From Flavobacterium sp. TR2 (lineage in GTDB: Bacteria > Bacteroidota > Bacteroidia > Flavobacteriales > Flavobacteriaceae), in contig NZ_CP104307.1 of assembly GCF_025252405.1 (NCBI RefSeq), positions 2,170,001-2,234,000 of the forward strand: a DNA stretch of 64,000 nucleotides, in the 5' to 3' direction. Below are positions 17,313-29,101 of this stretch, piece after piece. Position numbers and translations under genes: made by a program. Each line of letters opens with the position of its first letter. The first letter of the stretch is position 1. The notes under the pieces were generated by a model. That model did not search any database and was not told the origin of the DNA. It worked only from the letters and a program-made list of their open reading frames with translations.

Positions 17313-18002
17313 ATGGCAAAATTAACAAAAAAGCAAAAAGAGGCTGCTTCAAAAATTGAAAAGAACAAATTATACTCTTTAAAAGATGCTGCTGCATTAA
17401 TTAAAGTTGTTGCTTCTGCAAAATTTGATGAGTCTGTTGATATCGCAGTTCGTTTGGGTGTTGATCCAAGAAAAGCGAATCAAATGGTTAGAGGTGTAGT
17501 TACTTTACCTCACGGAACAGGAAAAGACGTTAAAGTATTAGCATTGGTTACTCCAGATAAAGAAGCTGAAGCAAGAGAAGCTGGAGCAGATCACGTTGGT
17601 CTTGACGATTACTTACAAAAAATTAAAGACGGTTGGACAGATGTTGATGTAATCATTACTATGCCTGCTGTTATGGGTAAATTAGGCCCATTAGGTCGTA
17701 TTTTAGGACCTAGAGGTTTAATGCCAAACCCTAAGACAGGTACAGTAACTATGGATGTTGCTAAAGCTGTTCAAGAAGTTAAAGCTGGTAAAATTGACTT
17801 TAAAGTTGATAAAACTGGTATCGTTCACGCTGGTATTGGTAAAGTTTCTTTCGGAGCTGAGCAAATCGTTGAGAACGCACACGAAATTATTCAAACATTA
17901 ATAAAACTTAAACCAACTGCTGCTAAAGGTACATACATCAAAGGTATTCACCTTACAAGCACAATGAGTCCTGCTATTGCATTAGACCCAAAAGCAGTAT
18001 AA
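17313..18002 (+). CDS. rplA: 50S ribosomal protein uL1
   Basis: 229 residues with the uL1 signature [21 protein letters not shown] (as [19 protein letters not shown]). It forms the L1 stalk that moves E-site tRNA, and in other bacteria represses the rplK-rplA mRNA; whether that holds here cannot be seen. Follows rplK by 13 bp. Confidence 0.98.
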   Translation: MAKLTKKQKEAASKIEKNKLYSLKDAAALIKVVASAKFDESVDIAVRLGVDPRKANQMVRGVVTLPHGTGKDVKVLALVTPDKEAEAREAGADHVGLDDYLQKIKDGWTDVDVIITMPAVMGKLGPLGRILGPRGLMPNPKTGTVTMDVAKAVQEVKAGKIDFKVDKTGIVHAGIGKVSFGAEQIVENAHEIIQTLIKLKPTAAKGTYIKGIHLTSTMSPAIALDPKAV

Positions 18003-18024
18003 TTGGTAGTTAAAAATTTTTAGT

Positions 18025-18525
18025 ATGACTAGAGAAGAAAAATCAATCGCGATTGAAAATTTAACTGCGCAGTTAGCTGGTACAAATATCATTTACATTT
18101 CTGATATTTCTGGTTTAAACGCAGAGACAACTTCAAACTTACGTAGAGCTTGTTTTAAAGCAGGTATCAAATTAGAGGTTGTAAAGAACACTTTGCTTGC
18201 AAAAGCAATGGAAGCTTCTTCTAATGATTATGGTGATTTACCAACTGTTTTATCAGGTAACAGTGCTATCTTCATTTCTGATGTTGCAAACGCACCTGGA
18301 AAAATTATCAAAGATTTCCGTAAGAAATCTGATAAGCCAGTTTTAAAAGGAGCTTACATCAATTCTGAAGTATATATTGGAGATAATCAATTAGATGCAT
18401 TAGCTACAATTAAATCTAAAGAAGAGCTTATTGGAGAAATCATTGGATTATTACAATCTCCAGCTCAAAGAATTATTTCTGCTTTACAAAACAAATTCGC
18501 AGGAAGCGAAGAAGGAGCAGAGTAA
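18025..18525 (+). CDS. rplJ: 50S ribosomal protein uL10
   Basis: 166 residues. N-terminal rRNA-binding domain (MTREEKSIAIENLTAQLAGTNIIYISDISGLN; LRRACFKAGIKLEVVKNTL) and a C-terminal helix that anchors bL12 dimers. A small hairpin (18533-18550, AAGGGAGC / GCTTCCTT) lies between this gene and rplL. Confidence 0.97.
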   Translation: MTREEKSIAIENLTAQLAGTNIIYISDISGLNAETTSNLRRACFKAGIKLEVVKNTLLAKAMEASSNDYGDLPTVLSGNSAIFISDVANAPGKIIKDFRKKSDKPVLKGAYINSEVYIGDNQLDALATIKSKEELIGEIIGLLQSPAQRIISALQNKFAGSEEGAE

Positions 18526-18614
18526 TAAATGTAAGGGAGCTTGCTTCCTTGCTGCTTAATTAGCGCACAATAATTAAATTATATTTTTACAAATCATTTT
18601 AAACGATAGAAAAA

Positions 18615-18986
18615 ATGGCAGATTTGAAACAATTCGCAGAACAATTAGTTAACTTAACAGTTAAAGAAGTTAACGAATTAGCAACAATATTAAAAGATGA
18701 GTACGGAATCGAGCCTGCTGCTGCTGCTGTAGTAGTTGCTGCTGGTGGAGGAGATGGTGCTGCTGAAGAAGCACAAACTGAATTTACAGTTGTATTGAAA
18801 GATGCAGGAGCTTCTAAATTAGCTGTTGTAAAATTAGTTAAAGAATTAACTGGTTTAGGTCTTAAAGAAGCTAAAGATGTAGTTGACGGTGCTCCAAGCA
18901 ACGTTAAAGAAGGTGTTTCTAAAGAAGAGGCTGAAGGTCTTAAAAAATCTTTAGAAGAGGCTGGAGCTACTGTTGAGCTTAAATAA
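18615..18986 (+). CDS. rplL: 50S ribosomal protein bL12
   Basis: 123 residues: N-terminal dimerisation helices ([22 protein letters not shown]), an Ala/Gly hinge ([20 protein letters not shown]) and the globular C-terminal domain ([34 protein letters not shown]) that recruits translational GTPases. It is followed by an attenuator-like hairpin before rpoB. Confidence 0.98.
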   Translation: MADLKQFAEQLVNLTVKEVNELATILKDEYGIEPAAAAVVVAAGGGDGAAEEAQTEFTVVLKDAGASKLAVVKLVKELTGLGLKEAKDVVDGAPSNVKEGVSKEEAEGLKKSLEEAGATVELK

Positions 18987-19007
18987 TTAAACTCAGTTTA
19001 AGAACTA

Positions 19008-19050
19008 GGTTTAGGTCTTGAGTTAACACTCAAAGGCCTAAACCATTTTT
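19008..19050 (+). terminator. Attenuator-like terminator between rplL and rpoB
   Basis: Long stem: GGTTTAGG pairs with CCTAAACC (19008-19015 with 19037-19044), continued by TCTTGAGT / ACTCAAAGG with one bulge and a TAAC loop, then ATTTTT. It sits where E. coli has a partial terminator that lowers rpoBC relative to ribosomal genes. About 200 bp of A/T-rich leader follow before rpoB, without a clear promoter. Confidence 0.8.
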
Positions 19051-19251
19051 CGTATAATAAAATATATCAAATTTTATTATCCCATAGTTTAAAATACGAA
19101 AAAGTTTTTGATCAATACGAAGAAAGAAAATGGAGCTCTATTTATGTTCTATTTTTAAAGATGTATTGATTATAATAAGAAAGTATAGATTAAACAGTGT
19201 GTTTTTACACAAAAATAAATTACTTTTTTTTAATCAAAATTTTGTCCATTG

Positions 19252-22200
19252 ATGATAACAAATCAGACTGAAAGATTGAATTTTGCCTCTACAAAAAATA
19301 TTCCTGACTATCCAGACTTCTTGGATGTTCAGGTTAAATCTTTTAAAGATTTCTTTCAATTAGAAACGAAATCTGACGAAAGAGGCAACGAAGGGTTATA
19401 CAACACCTTCATGGAAAACTTCCCAATCACAGATACAAGAAATAACTTTGTATTGGAATTCCTAGATTATTTTGTTGATCCGCCACGTTATACAATTCAA
19501 GAATGTATAGAGAGAGGTCTTACTTATAGTGTGCCTTTAAAAGCTAGGTTAAAACTATACTGTACAGATCCAGAACACGAAGATTTTGAAACTATTGTAC
19601 AAGATGTTTATCTTGGAACAATTCCTTACATGACTCCTAGTGGTACTTTTGTTATTAATGGTGCCGAGCGTGTTGTAGTATCACAATTACACCGTTCTCC
19701 AGGGGTTTTCTTTGGACAGTCATTCCACGCAAATGGAACTAAACTTTATTCTGCGAGAGTAATTCCTTTTAAAGGATCTTGGATAGAATTTTCTACTGAT
19801 ATTAACAGCGTAATGTACGCGTATATCGATAGAAAGAAAAAATTACCTGTTACAACTTTATTCCGTGCTATCGGTTTCGAAAGAGATAAGGATATCCTTG
19901 AAATTTTCGACTTAGCTGAGGAAATTAAAGTTTCTAAAACAGGAATTAAGAAATATATTGGAAGAAGACTTGCTGCGCGTGTATTGAACACATGGCACGA
20001 GGATTTCGTTGATGAGGATACTGGAGAGGTAGTTTCTATCGAACGTAACGAAATCATCCTTGATCGTGATACAATTATCGACAAAGATAATGTTGAGGAG
20101 ATCATCGATTCTAACGTTAAATCTATTTTGTTACACAAAGAGGATAATAACCAAGCAGATTATGCTATTATCCATAACACATTACAAAAAGATCCAACTA
20201 ACTCTGAAAAAGAAGCTGTAGAGCACATTTACCGTCAGTTGCGTAACGCTGAACCGCCTGACGAGGAAACTGCTCGTGGTATTATAGATAAATTGTTCTT
20301 CTCTGATCAACGTTACAATTTAGGTGAGGTAGGTCGTTACAGAATGAACAAAAAATTAGATTTAGATATCCCTATGGATAAGCAAGTGCTTACTAAAGAG
20401 GATATCATTACAATCGTTAAATATTTGATTGAATTGATCAACTCTAAAGCAGAGATTGATGATATCGACCACTTATCAAACCGTCGTGTTAGAACAGTTG
20501 GTGAACAATTGTCTCAACAATTCGGTGTTGGTTTAGCACGTATGGCTAGAACTATTCGTGAGAGAATGAACGTTAGAGATAACGAGGTGTTTACACCAAT
20601 TGATTTGATCAATGCTAAAACATTATCATCAGTTATCAACTCTTTCTTTGGCACTAACCAGTTATCTCAATTTATGGATCAAACGAACCCATTAGCTGAG
20701 ATTACACACAAAAGAAGACTTTCTGCACTTGGACCAGGTGGACTTTCGAGAGAGAGAGCTGGTTTCGAGGTTCGTGACGTTCACTATACTCACTATGGTC
20801 GTTTATGTCCGATTGAAACTCCTGAGGGACCAAACATTGGTTTGATTTCATCTCTTGGTGTTTATGCAAAAGTTAACGGAATGGGATTCATCGAAACTCC
20901 ATACCGTAAAGTAACTAATGGTGTAGTTGATTTAGAGAGTACTCCAGTTTACTTAAGTGCTGAAGAAGAAGAAGGTAAAATGATTGCTCAGGCAAACATT
21001 GAAATGGACGCTACAGGTAAAATTACAGCTAGCAATGTTATTGCTCGTGAGGAAGGTGACTTCCCAGTTGTTGAGCCATCAGTAGTTCATTATACAGACG
21101 TTGCTCCTAACCAGATTGCATCGATTTCTGCATCTTTGATTCCTTTCTTGGAGCATGATGATGCGAACCGTGCGCTGATGGGATCAAACATGATGCGTCA
21201 GGCAGTTCCTTTGATCCGTCCTGAAGCACCGATTGTTGGTACAGGTTTAGAGCGTCAGGTAGCTTCAGATTCAAGAGTATTAATTAATGCTGAAGGGCAT
21301 GGTACCGTTGAATACGTGGATGCTAATATCATTACTATTAAATACGATCGTACAGAAGACGAGAGAATGGTTAGTTTTGATGCTGATGAGAAAACGTATA
21401 ACTTAATTAAATTTAGAAAAACCAATCAAGGTACAAGTATCAACTTGAAACCAATCGTAAGAAGAGGTGATAGAGTTGTTCCTGGCCAAGTATTGTCTGA
21501 AGGGTATGCTACTCAAAATGGAGAATTAGCTTTAGGTAGAAACTTAAAAGTTGCGTTCATGCCATGGAAAGGGTACAACTTCGAGGATGCGATTGTAATT
21601 TCTGAGAAAGTAGTTCGTGATGATATTTTTACATCTATCCACGTTGATGATTATTCATTAGAGGTTAGAGATACTAAGTTAGGAAACGAAGAGTTAACAA
21701 ACGATATTCCTAACGTTTCTGAAGAAGCTACTAAAGACTTAGATGAAAACGGTATGATCAGAATTGGAGCAGAGGTTAAACCTGGCGACATTTTGATCGG
21801 AAAAATTACACCAAAAGGGGAATCAGATCCAACTCCAGAGGAGAAATTGCTTCGTGCAATCTTCGGAGATAAAGCTGGTGACGTAAAAGATGCTTCATTA
21901 AAAGCGTCTCCATCTTTACATGGTGTAGTTCTTGACAAAAAACTATTTGCAAGAGCCGTAAAAGATAAACGTAAACGTACTCAGGATAAAGATGCTTTAG
22001 GCGCTTTAGAAATGGAGTTCGAAACTAAATTTGTTGAATTAAAAGACAGATTAGTTGAGAAATTATTCCTGATTGTTAACGGAAAAACATCTCAGGGTGT
22101 AATGAATGATTTGGGTGAAGAAGTTTTACCAAAAGGTAAAAAATATACTCAAAAAATGCTTTACGCAGTAGAGGATTTTGCTCACTTAAGCAAAGGTCAG

Positions 22201-23064
22201 TGGGTTGCTGATGACGCTACAAATAAAATGGTTAATGATTTAATTCATAACTATAAAATTAAGCTGAACGACTTACAAGGAGCTTTAAGAAGAGAAAAAT
22301 TCACTATTACAGTTGGAGATGAATTACCATCTGGAATCTTGAAATTGGCTAAAATTTATATCGCTAAAAAACGTAAGTTAAAAGTGGGTGATAAAATGGC
22401 GGGTCGTCACGGTAACAAAGGTATTGTTGCTAGAATCGTTCGTCATGAAGATATGCCTTTCTTAGAAGATGGAACACCGGTAGATATCGTATTGAATCCA
22501 CTTGGGGTACCTTCACGTATGAACATTGGTCAGATTTACGAGACTGTTCTTGGATGGGCTGGTATGAACTTGGGTAGAAAATTTGCTACTCCAATCTTTG
22601 ACGGAGCATCTCTTGATGAGATCAATGCTTTGACTGATGAGGCTAACGTACCACGTTTTGGACATACTTACCTATTTGATGGTGGAACTGGAGAGCGTTT
22701 TGCGCAAAAAGCAACTGTGGGAGTAATTTACATGCTTAAATTAGGGCACATGGTTGATGATAAGATGCACGCACGTTCTATCGGACCATACTCATTGATT
22801 ACGCAACAGCCACTTGGAGGTAAGGCTCAATTTGGAGGTCAGCGTTTTGGAGAGATGGAGGTTTGGGCACTTGAGGCTTATGGAGCTTCTAGTACACTAC
22901 GTGAAATCTTAACTGTTAAGTCTGATGACGTTATTGGTAGAGCTAAAACTTACGAAGCTATCGTTAAGGGTGAAACTATGCCAGAACCAGGTTTACCAGA
23001 ATCATTCAATGTATTAATGCACGAATTGAAAGGTCTAGGATTAGATCTTCGTTTGGAAGAATAA
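19252..23064 (+). CDS. rpoB: RNA polymerase subunit beta
   Basis: 1270 residues from ATG 19252; the frame is open one codon earlier at a TTG. The N-terminus [20 protein letters not shown] is that of flavobacterial RpoB. Conserved blocks include the rifampicin region ([25 protein letters not shown]), [19 protein letters not shown], and [13 protein letters not shown] near the catalytic cleft. Forms the catalytic core with RpoC, whose gene follows after a 258-bp spacer containing a palindrome. Confidence 0.99.
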   Translation: MITNQTERLNFASTKNIPDYPDFLDVQVKSFKDFFQLETKSDERGNEGLYNTFMENFPITDTRNNFVLEFLDYFVDPPRYTIQECIERGLTYSVPLKARLKLYCTDPEHEDFETIVQDVYLGTIPYMTPSGTFVINGAERVVVSQLHRSPGVFFGQSFHANGTKLYSARVIPFKGSWIEFSTDINSVMYAYIDRKKKLPVTTLFRAIGFERDKDILEIFDLAEEIKVSKTGIKKYIGRRLAARVLNTWHEDFVDEDTGEVVSIERNEIILDRDTIIDKDNVEEIIDSNVKSILLHKEDNNQADYAIIHNTLQKDPTNSEKEAVEHIYRQLRNAEPPDEETARGIIDKLFFSDQRYNLGEVGRYRMNKKLDLDIPMDKQVLTKEDIITIVKYLIELINSKAEIDDIDHLSNRRVRTVGEQLSQQFGVGLARMARTIRERMNVRDNEVFTPIDLINAKTLSSVINSFFGTNQLSQFMDQTNPLAEITHKRRLSALGPGGLSRERAGFEVRDVHYTHYGRLCPIETPEGPNIGLISSLGVYAKVNGMGFIETPYRKVTNGVVDLESTPVYLSAEEEEGKMIAQANIEMDATGKITASNVIAREEGDFPVVEPSVVHYTDVAPNQIASISASLIPFLEHDDANRALMGSNMMRQAVPLIRPEAPIVGTGLERQVASDSRVLINAEGHGTVEYVDANIITIKYDRTEDERMVSFDADEKTYNLIKFRKTNQGTSINLKPIVRRGDRVVPGQVLSEGYATQNGELALGRNLKVAFMPWKGYNFEDAIVISEKVVRDDIFTSIHVDDYSLEVRDTKLGNEELTNDIPNVSEEATKDLDENGMIRIGAEVKPGDILIGKITPKGESDPTPEEKLLRAIFGDKAGDVKDASLKASPSLHGVVLDKKLFARAVKDKRKRTQDKDALGALEMEFETKFVELKDRLVEKLFLIVNGKTSQGVMNDLGEEVLPKGKKYTQKMLYAVEDFAHLSKGQWVADDATNKMVNDLIHNYKIKLNDLQGALRREKFTITVGDELPSGILKLAKIYIAKKRKLKVGDKMAGRHGNKGIVARIVRHEDMPFLEDGTPVDIVLNPLGVPSRMNIGQIYETVLGWAGMNLGRKFATPIFDGASLDEINALTDEANVPRFGHTYLFDGGTGERFAQKATVGVIYMLKLGHMVDDKMHARSIGPYSLITQQPLGGKAQFGGQRFGEMEVWALEAYGASSTLREILTVKSDDVIGRAKTYEAIVKGETMPEPGLPESFNVLMHELKGLGLDLRLEE

Positions 23065-23073
23065 TAAAAAATG

Positions 23074-23099
23074 TAGAGGCGTGATTAATCACGTCTCTA
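23074..23099. repeat. 26-bp palindrome between rpoB and rpoC
   Basis: TAGAGGCGTGATTAATCACG continues to a 26-bp palindrome with one G-T pair, 9 bp after the rpoB stop. There is no T-tract, so it is not an obvious terminator. The sequence resembles dispersed palindromes that I recall from flavobacterial intergenic regions. A second small hairpin (ACTCTTT / AAAGAGT, 23245-23266) lies before rpoC. Confidence 0.8.
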
Positions 23100-23322
23100 T
23101 ATTAGTATTTATAATAAGTTTTTAAAGATTTATACCCGTAACCCGTTCCGATTTTTTATAATAATGCGAGGCATTTTATAACTAGCACTTCAAATAAGAA
23201 TTTGAGGTTTAGAGAAGTAACCCGAGGTAGTAGCTGAATGATTAACTCTTTGATTTTTTAAAGAGTAGATTATAAATCTAAATTCAATTTTTTAATTGCA
23301 AAATAAATCAATAGTAAAAACT

Positions 23323-26300
23323 ATGATGAATAACAGAAACAATAAAGATAAAAATCCAGTAAAAAGATTTAACAAAATCTCTATTGGATTGGCTTCGCCA
23401 GAATCTATCTTGAAAGAATCAAGAGGAGAGGTTTTAAAGCCAGAAACAATCAACTATAGAACTCACAAACCAGAGCGTGACGGACTTTTCTGCGAAAGAA
23501 TCTTCGGACCAGTAAAAGATTTCGAATGTGCTTGTGGTAAGTACAAAAGAATTCGTTACAAAGGTATCATCTGCGACCGTTGTGGTGTTGAAGTTACTGA
23601 GAAAAAAGTACGTCGTGATAGAGTAGGACACATCAACCTTGTTGTGCCAATTGCTCACATCTGGTACTTCCGTTCTCTTCCAAACAAAATTGGTTATATC
23701 CTTGGTCTTCCATCTAAAAAATTAGATATGATCATTTACTACGAAAGATACGTAGTAATTCAGCCAGGTATTGCTAAAAATGCAGATGGAGAATCTTTAC
23801 AAAGATTAGATTTCTTAACTGAAGAAGAATACTTAAACATTTTAGATACTCTTCCGCAAGAAAACCAATATTTAGATGATTTAGATCCAAATAAATTTGT
23901 TGCCAAAATGGGAGCAGAGTGTATTATGGATTTATTGGCTCGTATTGACCTAGATGCTTTATCTTATGAATTGAGACATAGCGCTAACAATGAGACTTCT
24001 AAACAAAGAAAAACTGAGGCTTTAAAAAGATTACAAGTTGTTGAGTCTTTCCGTGAGTCTAACGAAAACCGCGAAAACCGTCCAGAATGGATGATTATGA
24101 AAGTGGTTCCAGTTATCCCACCAGAATTGCGTCCACTTGTACCGCTTGATGGAGGTCGTTTTGCAACTTCAGATTTGAACGATTTATATCGTCGTGTAAT
24201 CATTCGTAACAACCGTTTGAAAAGATTAATGGAGATTAAAGCTCCAGAAGTTATCTTAAGAAACGAGAAACGTATGTTGCAAGAATCTGTAGATTCATTA
24301 TTTGATAACACACGTAAAGCTTCTGCTGTTAAAACAGAATCAAACAGACCATTAAAATCATTATCTGACTCATTAAAAGGTAAGCAAGGACGTTTCCGTC
24401 AAAACTTACTTGGAAAACGTGTGGATTATTCTGCTCGTTCGGTAATTGTCGTTGGGCCAGAGTTAAAATTATATGAGTGCGGATTGCCAAAAGATATGGC
24501 TTCTGAGTTATACAAACCTTTTGTTATCCGTAAATTGATTGAAAGAGGTATTGTAAAAACAGTAAAATCTGCTAAGAAAATTATTGATAAGAAAGAGCCT
24601 GTAGTTTGGGATATCCTTGAAAACGTAATTAAAGGTCACCCAGTATTACTTAACCGTGCTCCTACTTTGCACAGACTTGGTATTCAGGCATTTCAACCAA
24701 AATTAATTGAAGGAAAAGCGATCCAGTTACACCCATTAGTATGTACGGCATTCAACGCCGATTTCGATGGTGACCAGATGGCGGTTCACTTACCATTAGG
24801 GCCAGAAGCTATTTTAGAGGCTCAATTATTAATGTTGGCTTCGCACAATATCTTGAACCCTGCAAATGGTGCACCTATTACTGTACCTTCTCAGGACATG
24901 GTCTTGGGTCTATACTATATGACCAAAGAGCGTATTTCTACTGAAGATCATAAAATTATTGGTCAGGATTTAACTTTCTATTCTGCTGAAGAAGTAAATA
25001 TTGCATTAAACGAAGGAAGATTAGAATTGAATGCTCGTGTGAAAATTAGAGCAAAAGATTTTAATGAAAACGGAGAATTAGTGTACAAAATCATCCAGAC
25101 AACTGCAGGACGTGTATTATTTAATGAAGTAGTACCTGAAGCAGCTGGATATATCAATGACGTATTGACTAAGAAAAACCTTAGAGATATTATCGGACAT
25201 ATTTTAAGTGTGACTGATGTACCTACAACGGCAGCTTTCTTGGATAATATGAAAGATATGGGGTATAAATTTGCATTTAGAGGAGGTTTATCATTTTCTT
25301 TAGGTGATATTAGAATTCCAGAACAAAAAACGAAGTTGATTGCAGATGCTAGAGAGCAAGTTGAAGGTATCTCAACTAACTATAACATGGGTCTTATCAC
25401 AAATAACGAGCGTTACAACCAAGTTATTGACGTATGGACTTCAGCAAATGCTCAGTTGACAGAATTAGCAATGAAAAATATTAGAGAAGACCAGCAAGGT
25501 TTCAACTCTGTATATATGATGCTTGACTCTGGGGCGAGGGGTTCTAAGGAGCAGATTCGTCAGTTAACTGGTATGCGTGGTTTGATGGCTAAGCCTAAAA
25601 AATCTACTGCTGGCGGTGGTGAGATTATTGAAAACCCGATTCTTTCTAACTTTAAGGAAGGTCTTTCGATTCTTGAGTACTTCATTTCTACTCACGGTGC
25701 TCGTAAAGGTCTTGCGGATACGGCTCTTAAAACGGCCGATGCAGGTTACTTGACAAGAAGGCTTCATGACGTTTCTCAAGATGTTATTGTTAACATTGAG
25801 GATTGTGGAACTTTAAGAGGTGTTGAAGTTGCTGCCTTGAAGAAAAATGAGGAAATCGTTGAGTCATTAGGTGAGAGAATTTTAGGACGTGTTGCATTAC
25901 AAGACGTTATCAATCCTCTTACTAATGAGATCATGGTTAGATCTGGAGAACAAATTACTGAATCAATTGTTAAGACTATCGAAGCGTCTCCAATTGAGAA
26001 AGTTGAAGTTAGATCTCCATTAACTTGTGAGGCTTTAAAAGGTATCTGTGCTAAATGTTACGGTAGAAACTTAGCTACTGGTAAAATGACACAAAGAGGT
26101 GAAGCTGTCGGAGTTATTGCAGCTCAGTCTATTGGAGAGCCAGGTACACAGTTGACACTTCGTACGTTCCACGTTGGAGGGGTTGCTGGAGGTATCTCTG
26201 AAGAGTCTAGTATTATTACAAGATTCAACGGACGTCTTGAGATTGAAGATTTAAAAACAGTTAAAGGTGAAGATAGTGAAGGTAACGAAGTTGATATCGT

Positions 26301-27630
26301 TGTATCACGTTCTACTGAGTTGAAATTAATTGACGAAGGAACTGGAATCGTTTTAAACACACATAACATTCCTTACGGATCTAGTATTTTTGTAAATGAT
26401 GGTGATGTGGTTACTAAAGGAACTGTAATCTGTAAATGGGATCCATATAACGGTGTAATTGTTTCTGAATTTACTGGTAAGATTGCTTACGAAGATTTAG
26501 AGCAAGGACAATCATATATGGTTGAAATCGATGAGCAGACTGGTTTCCAAGAAAAAGTAATTTCTGAGGCTAGAAACAAAAAATTAATTCCAACTTTATT
26601 AGTTTATGGTAAAGAAGGTGAATTGATTCGTTCATACAACTTACCAGTAGGTGCACACTTAATGGTTGAAAATGGTGAGAAAATTAAAGCAGGTAAAGTA
26701 TTAGTAAAAATCCCTCGCCGTTCTTCTAAAGCAGGCGATATTACGGGAGGTTTACCAAGAATTACTGAGCTTCTTGAGGCTCGTAACCCTTCAAACCCAG
26801 CAGTTGTATCTGAAATTGATGGTGTTGTATCTTTCGGTAAAATTAAGAGAGGTAACCGTGAGATCGTTATCGAGTCTAAATTTGGTGAGATTAAAAAGTA
26901 CCTAGTGAAACTTTCTAGCCAAATTTTAGTACAAGAGAATGACTTCGTAAGAGCGGGAGTTCCTTTGTCTGATGGTGCTATTACACCAGATGATATCTTA
27001 AGAATTCAAGGGCCAGCTGCTGTTCAACAGTACTTGGTAAATGAAATTCAAGAGGTTTACCGTTTACAAGGGGTAAAAATTAATGATAAGCACTTTGAGG
27101 TTGTAATTCGTCAGATGATGCGTAAAGTTAAAGTTGAAGATCCAGGAGATACTTTATTCTTAGAAGATCAATTGATCCACACTAAAGACTTTATCCTTCA
27201 AAATGATAAATTATACGGAATGAAAGTGGTTGAAGATGCTGGAGATTCTTCAGTATTGAAACCAGGTCAGATCATTACACCTCGTGAATTGCGTGATGAA
27301 AATTCATTATTGAAACGTACAGATAAAAATCTTGTTGTAGCAAGAGACGTAATTACTGCAACTGCAACGCCAGTTTTACAAGGTATTACAAGAGCTTCGT
27401 TACAAACTAAATCGTTCATTTCTGCGGCTTCATTCCAGGAGACAACGAAAGTACTTAACGAAGCTGCAGTAGCTGGTAAAGTAGATGATTTAGAAGGATT
27501 AAAAGAAAACGTAATCGTTGGACACAGAATTCCTGCAGGAACAGGTATGAGAGAGTACGATAACACTATCGTAGGATCTAAAGACGATTACAACGAAATG
27601 ATGGCTAATAAAGAAGAATATATCTATTAA
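23323..27630 (+). CDS. rpoC: RNA polymerase subunit beta'
   Basis: 1435 residues from ATG 23323 ([26 protein letters not shown]). The frame extends upstream to a TTG at 23296, but those nine residues are not typical. Landmarks: N-terminal zinc site [20 protein letters not shown], catalytic loop [12 protein letters not shown] holding the Mg-binding aspartates, bridge-helix region [17 protein letters not shown], and the second zinc site (CGTLRG ... [13 protein letters not shown]). The subunit is fused in one piece as in most bacteria. Transcribed with rpoB. Confidence 0.99.
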   Translation: MMNNRNNKDKNPVKRFNKISIGLASPESILKESRGEVLKPETINYRTHKPERDGLFCERIFGPVKDFECACGKYKRIRYKGIICDRCGVEVTEKKVRRDRVGHINLVVPIAHIWYFRSLPNKIGYILGLPSKKLDMIIYYERYVVIQPGIAKNADGESLQRLDFLTEEEYLNILDTLPQENQYLDDLDPNKFVAKMGAECIMDLLARIDLDALSYELRHSANNETSKQRKTEALKRLQVVESFRESNENRENRPEWMIMKVVPVIPPELRPLVPLDGGRFATSDLNDLYRRVIIRNNRLKRLMEIKAPEVILRNEKRMLQESVDSLFDNTRKASAVKTESNRPLKSLSDSLKGKQGRFRQNLLGKRVDYSARSVIVVGPELKLYECGLPKDMASELYKPFVIRKLIERGIVKTVKSAKKIIDKKEPVVWDILENVIKGHPVLLNRAPTLHRLGIQAFQPKLIEGKAIQLHPLVCTAFNADFDGDQMAVHLPLGPEAILEAQLLMLASHNILNPANGAPITVPSQDMVLGLYYMTKERISTEDHKIIGQDLTFYSAEEVNIALNEGRLELNARVKIRAKDFNENGELVYKIIQTTAGRVLFNEVVPEAAGYINDVLTKKNLRDIIGHILSVTDVPTTAAFLDNMKDMGYKFAFRGGLSFSLGDIRIPEQKTKLIADAREQVEGISTNYNMGLITNNERYNQVIDVWTSANAQLTELAMKNIREDQQGFNSVYMMLDSGARGSKEQIRQLTGMRGLMAKPKKSTAGGGEIIENPILSNFKEGLSILEYFISTHGARKGLADTALKTADAGYLTRRLHDVSQDVIVNIEDCGTLRGVEVAALKKNEEIVESLGERILGRVALQDVINPLTNEIMVRSGEQITESIVKTIEASPIEKVEVRSPLTCEALKGICAKCYGRNLATGKMTQRGEAVGVIAAQSIGEPGTQLTLRTFHVGGVAGGISEESSIITRFNGRLEIEDLKTVKGEDSEGNEVDIVVSRSTELKLIDEGTGIVLNTHNIPYGSSIFVNDGDVVTKGTVICKWDPYNGVIVSEFTGKIAYEDLEQGQSYMVEIDEQTGFQEKVISEARNKKLIPTLLVYGKEGELIRSYNLPVGAHLMVENGEKIKAGKVLVKIPRRSSKAGDITGGLPRITELLEARNPSNPAVVSEIDGVVSFGKIKRGNREIVIESKFGEIKKYLVKLSSQILVQENDFVRAGVPLSDGAITPDDILRIQGPAAVQQYLVNEIQEVYRLQGVKINDKHFEVVIRQMMRKVKVEDPGDTLFLEDQLIHTKDFILQNDKLYGMKVVEDAGDSSVLKPGQIITPRELRDENSLLKRTDKNLVVARDVITATATPVLQGITRASLQTKSFISAASFQETTKVLNEAAVAGKVDDLEGLKENVIVGHRIPAGTGMREYDNTIVGSKDDYNEMMANKEEYIY

Positions 27631-27641
27631 TTAGGGAAACT

Positions 27642-27953
27642 ATGAGTAATCCGAAACAACAACAAGAGCAAATTAACATTGAGTTAGACGAAAGCATAGC
27701 AGAAGGAATTTATTCTAATCTTGCGATTATCAATCACTCATCATCGGAGTTTGTTTTAGATTTTGTGAGCATTATGCCAGGTATTCCTAAAGCCAAGGTA
27801 AAATCAAGAATTGTCTTGACACCACAACATGCTAAAAGATTATTGAGAGCTATAGGTGAAAATATCCATAGATTTGAGGCAGCTCATGGCGAAATCAAAG
27901 AAACGGAACAAGCGCCAATACCGCTTAATTTTGGTCCAACTGGACAAGCATAA
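27642..27953 (+). CDS. DUF3467 family protein
   Basis: 103 residues, 11 bp after rpoC and before a strong terminator, so it is the last gene of the rpoBC unit. The pattern EGIYSNLAIINHSSSEFVLDFVSIMPGIPKAKVKSRIVLTPQHAKRLL is that of DUF3467, a small all-Bacteroidota/Cyanobacteria family of unknown function. Charged, no membrane segment or signal. Its position suggests a role linked to transcription, but this is inference only. Confidence 0.88.
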   Translation: MSNPKQQQEQINIELDESIAEGIYSNLAIINHSSSEFVLDFVSIMPGIPKAKVKSRIVLTPQHAKRLLRAIGENIHRFEAAHGEIKETEQAPIPLNFGPTGQA

Positions 27954-27958
27954 ATTTT

Positions 27959-27987
27959 AAAGCCCCTTGAAAAAGGGGCTTTTTTTT
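27959..27987 (+). terminator. Intrinsic terminator of the rpoBC operon
   Basis: Stem AAGCCCCTT / AAGGGGCTT with a GAAA tetraloop, followed by a T-run. Confidence 0.95.
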
Positions 27988-28278
27988 GGATGTTATGAAA
28001 AATGCAGTTTATCGGATTTAATTTACTTTGGTCGACTAATTTTCTTTTGAGCAGAATATTATTTTAATTTGGTGTAACCTAAAAAAGATTAAAATTTTGA
28101 AATATAATGACTTAGTAAGGTTGATTTAATTCAAATTATAAAAAAGCGCTACTTGTTTAGCGTTTTTTTTATGGCTATAATTAAAAATATTCTCTTGGCT
28201 TCCCAACCTTTTGCCGAAAAACATACTCTATTTAAGTATAATGATCTATTCATGATTTTTAACTTAAATGATTACAGT
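27988..28278 (+). other. A/T-rich spacer with a second terminator-like hairpin
   Basis: No gene is seen here. A weak hairpin (CGCTA / TAGCG near 28147-28162) is followed by eight T, although the rpoBC terminator already lies 170 bp upstream. That could end a short RNA of about 100 nt starting near 28060, but no perfect promoter box is visible. An open frame through this stretch is only an upstream extension of the next gene. Confidence 0.4.
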
Positions 28279-29010
28279 ATGAAAAAGAAGTTCACTTTAG
28301 AGATAGCGAGTCCATGTTCTGAAAATTTTGATAAAATGATTCCGAATGAAAGCGGTTCATTTTGTAATTCTTGCATGAAAAATGTAATTGATTTGAGTAA
28401 AAAAACGAATTCTGAAGTTGCAAAATTCATTTCAGAAAATAAAAATGCAAACATTTGTGCCAGATTAAAAACAACTCAGCTGAAAGAAGAATTTCAGTTT
28501 AATGAATCATCAAAAATCAATAACTTAAAATATGCAGCCGTGGCGGCGTCAATTTTGTTAGCATCAAATGTAACGGCACAGGAAAAAAATGCTGAAGAAA
28601 CTGAGATTAGAGTTCCAGTACCAATGCATTATACAGTTGGAAAAGTTGTTTACGTTGAAAATACAGAAGAACAATCAATTTTTGTAAAAGGAAAATTACT
28701 TGATGCCAAAACAAATAGACCTTTCGATAAAAAAATATATCAAAATCTGGCTATTACTATTAATGGTTCAAAGAGCAATATAAAAATGAGTTCAAAAACA
28801 GGGGAGTTTTTAATTCCGGTATTAATTGCGAAGGATTCTAAAGCATTTGAAGTAACGATCACCGCCAATGATTATTATCTTTCGAAAACTATTCCTTTTA
28901 ATATGAGTTTAGTGAAAGATAATGTATTGCAACAAAACATAGTCATTTCAGCTGATGAACTTGCTAGAATCTATATCGCAGGTGGATTAGGGATTAATTA
29001 TACACGATAA
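28279..29010 (+). CDS. Membrane-anchored protein with N-terminal Cys motif and C-terminal carboxypeptidase-regulatory-like domain
   Basis: 243 residues from ATG 28279 (MKKKFTLEIASPCSENF); the longer frame from 28153 starts within a terminator-like hairpin. Residues 1-70 hold five cysteines (SPCSENFDKM, GSFCNSCMKNVIDLS, ANICARL), including a CxxC that could bind metal. A hydrophobic segment at about 87-103 (YAAVAASILLASNVTAQ) looks like an internal signal anchor. The rest (VKGKLLDAKTNRPFDKKIYQNLAITINGS) is a beta-sandwich like carboxypeptidase regulatory domains, expected outside the cytoplasm. I know this architecture from Flavobacterium but no function. Monocistronic, with a terminator shared with prfC. 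Confidence 0.72.
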   Translation: MKKKFTLEIASPCSENFDKMIPNESGSFCNSCMKNVIDLSKKTNSEVAKFISENKNANICARLKTTQLKEEFQFNESSKINNLKYAAVAASILLASNVTAQEKNAEETEIRVPVPMHYTVGKVVYVENTEEQSIFVKGKLLDAKTNRPFDKKIYQNLAITINGSKSNIKMSSKTGEFLIPVLIAKDSKAFEVTITANDYYLSKTIPFNMSLVKDNVLQQNIVISADELARIYIAGGLGINYTR

Positions 29011-29042
29011 TAATCAAATTTGCATATTGGGGAATGTAAATG

Positions 29043-29077
29043 AAAAAGGCTGTCTAAAATAAATTGACAGCCTTTTT
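29043..29077. terminator. Bidirectional intrinsic terminator
   Basis: Stem AAAAAGGCTGTC / GACAGCCTTTTT (12 bp, 29043-29054 with 29066-29077) between the converging Cys-motif gene and prfC; A- and T-runs on both sides. Confidence 0.92.
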
Positions 29078-29101
29078 ATGTTTTGAATTGAGAGTGGATT
29101 A

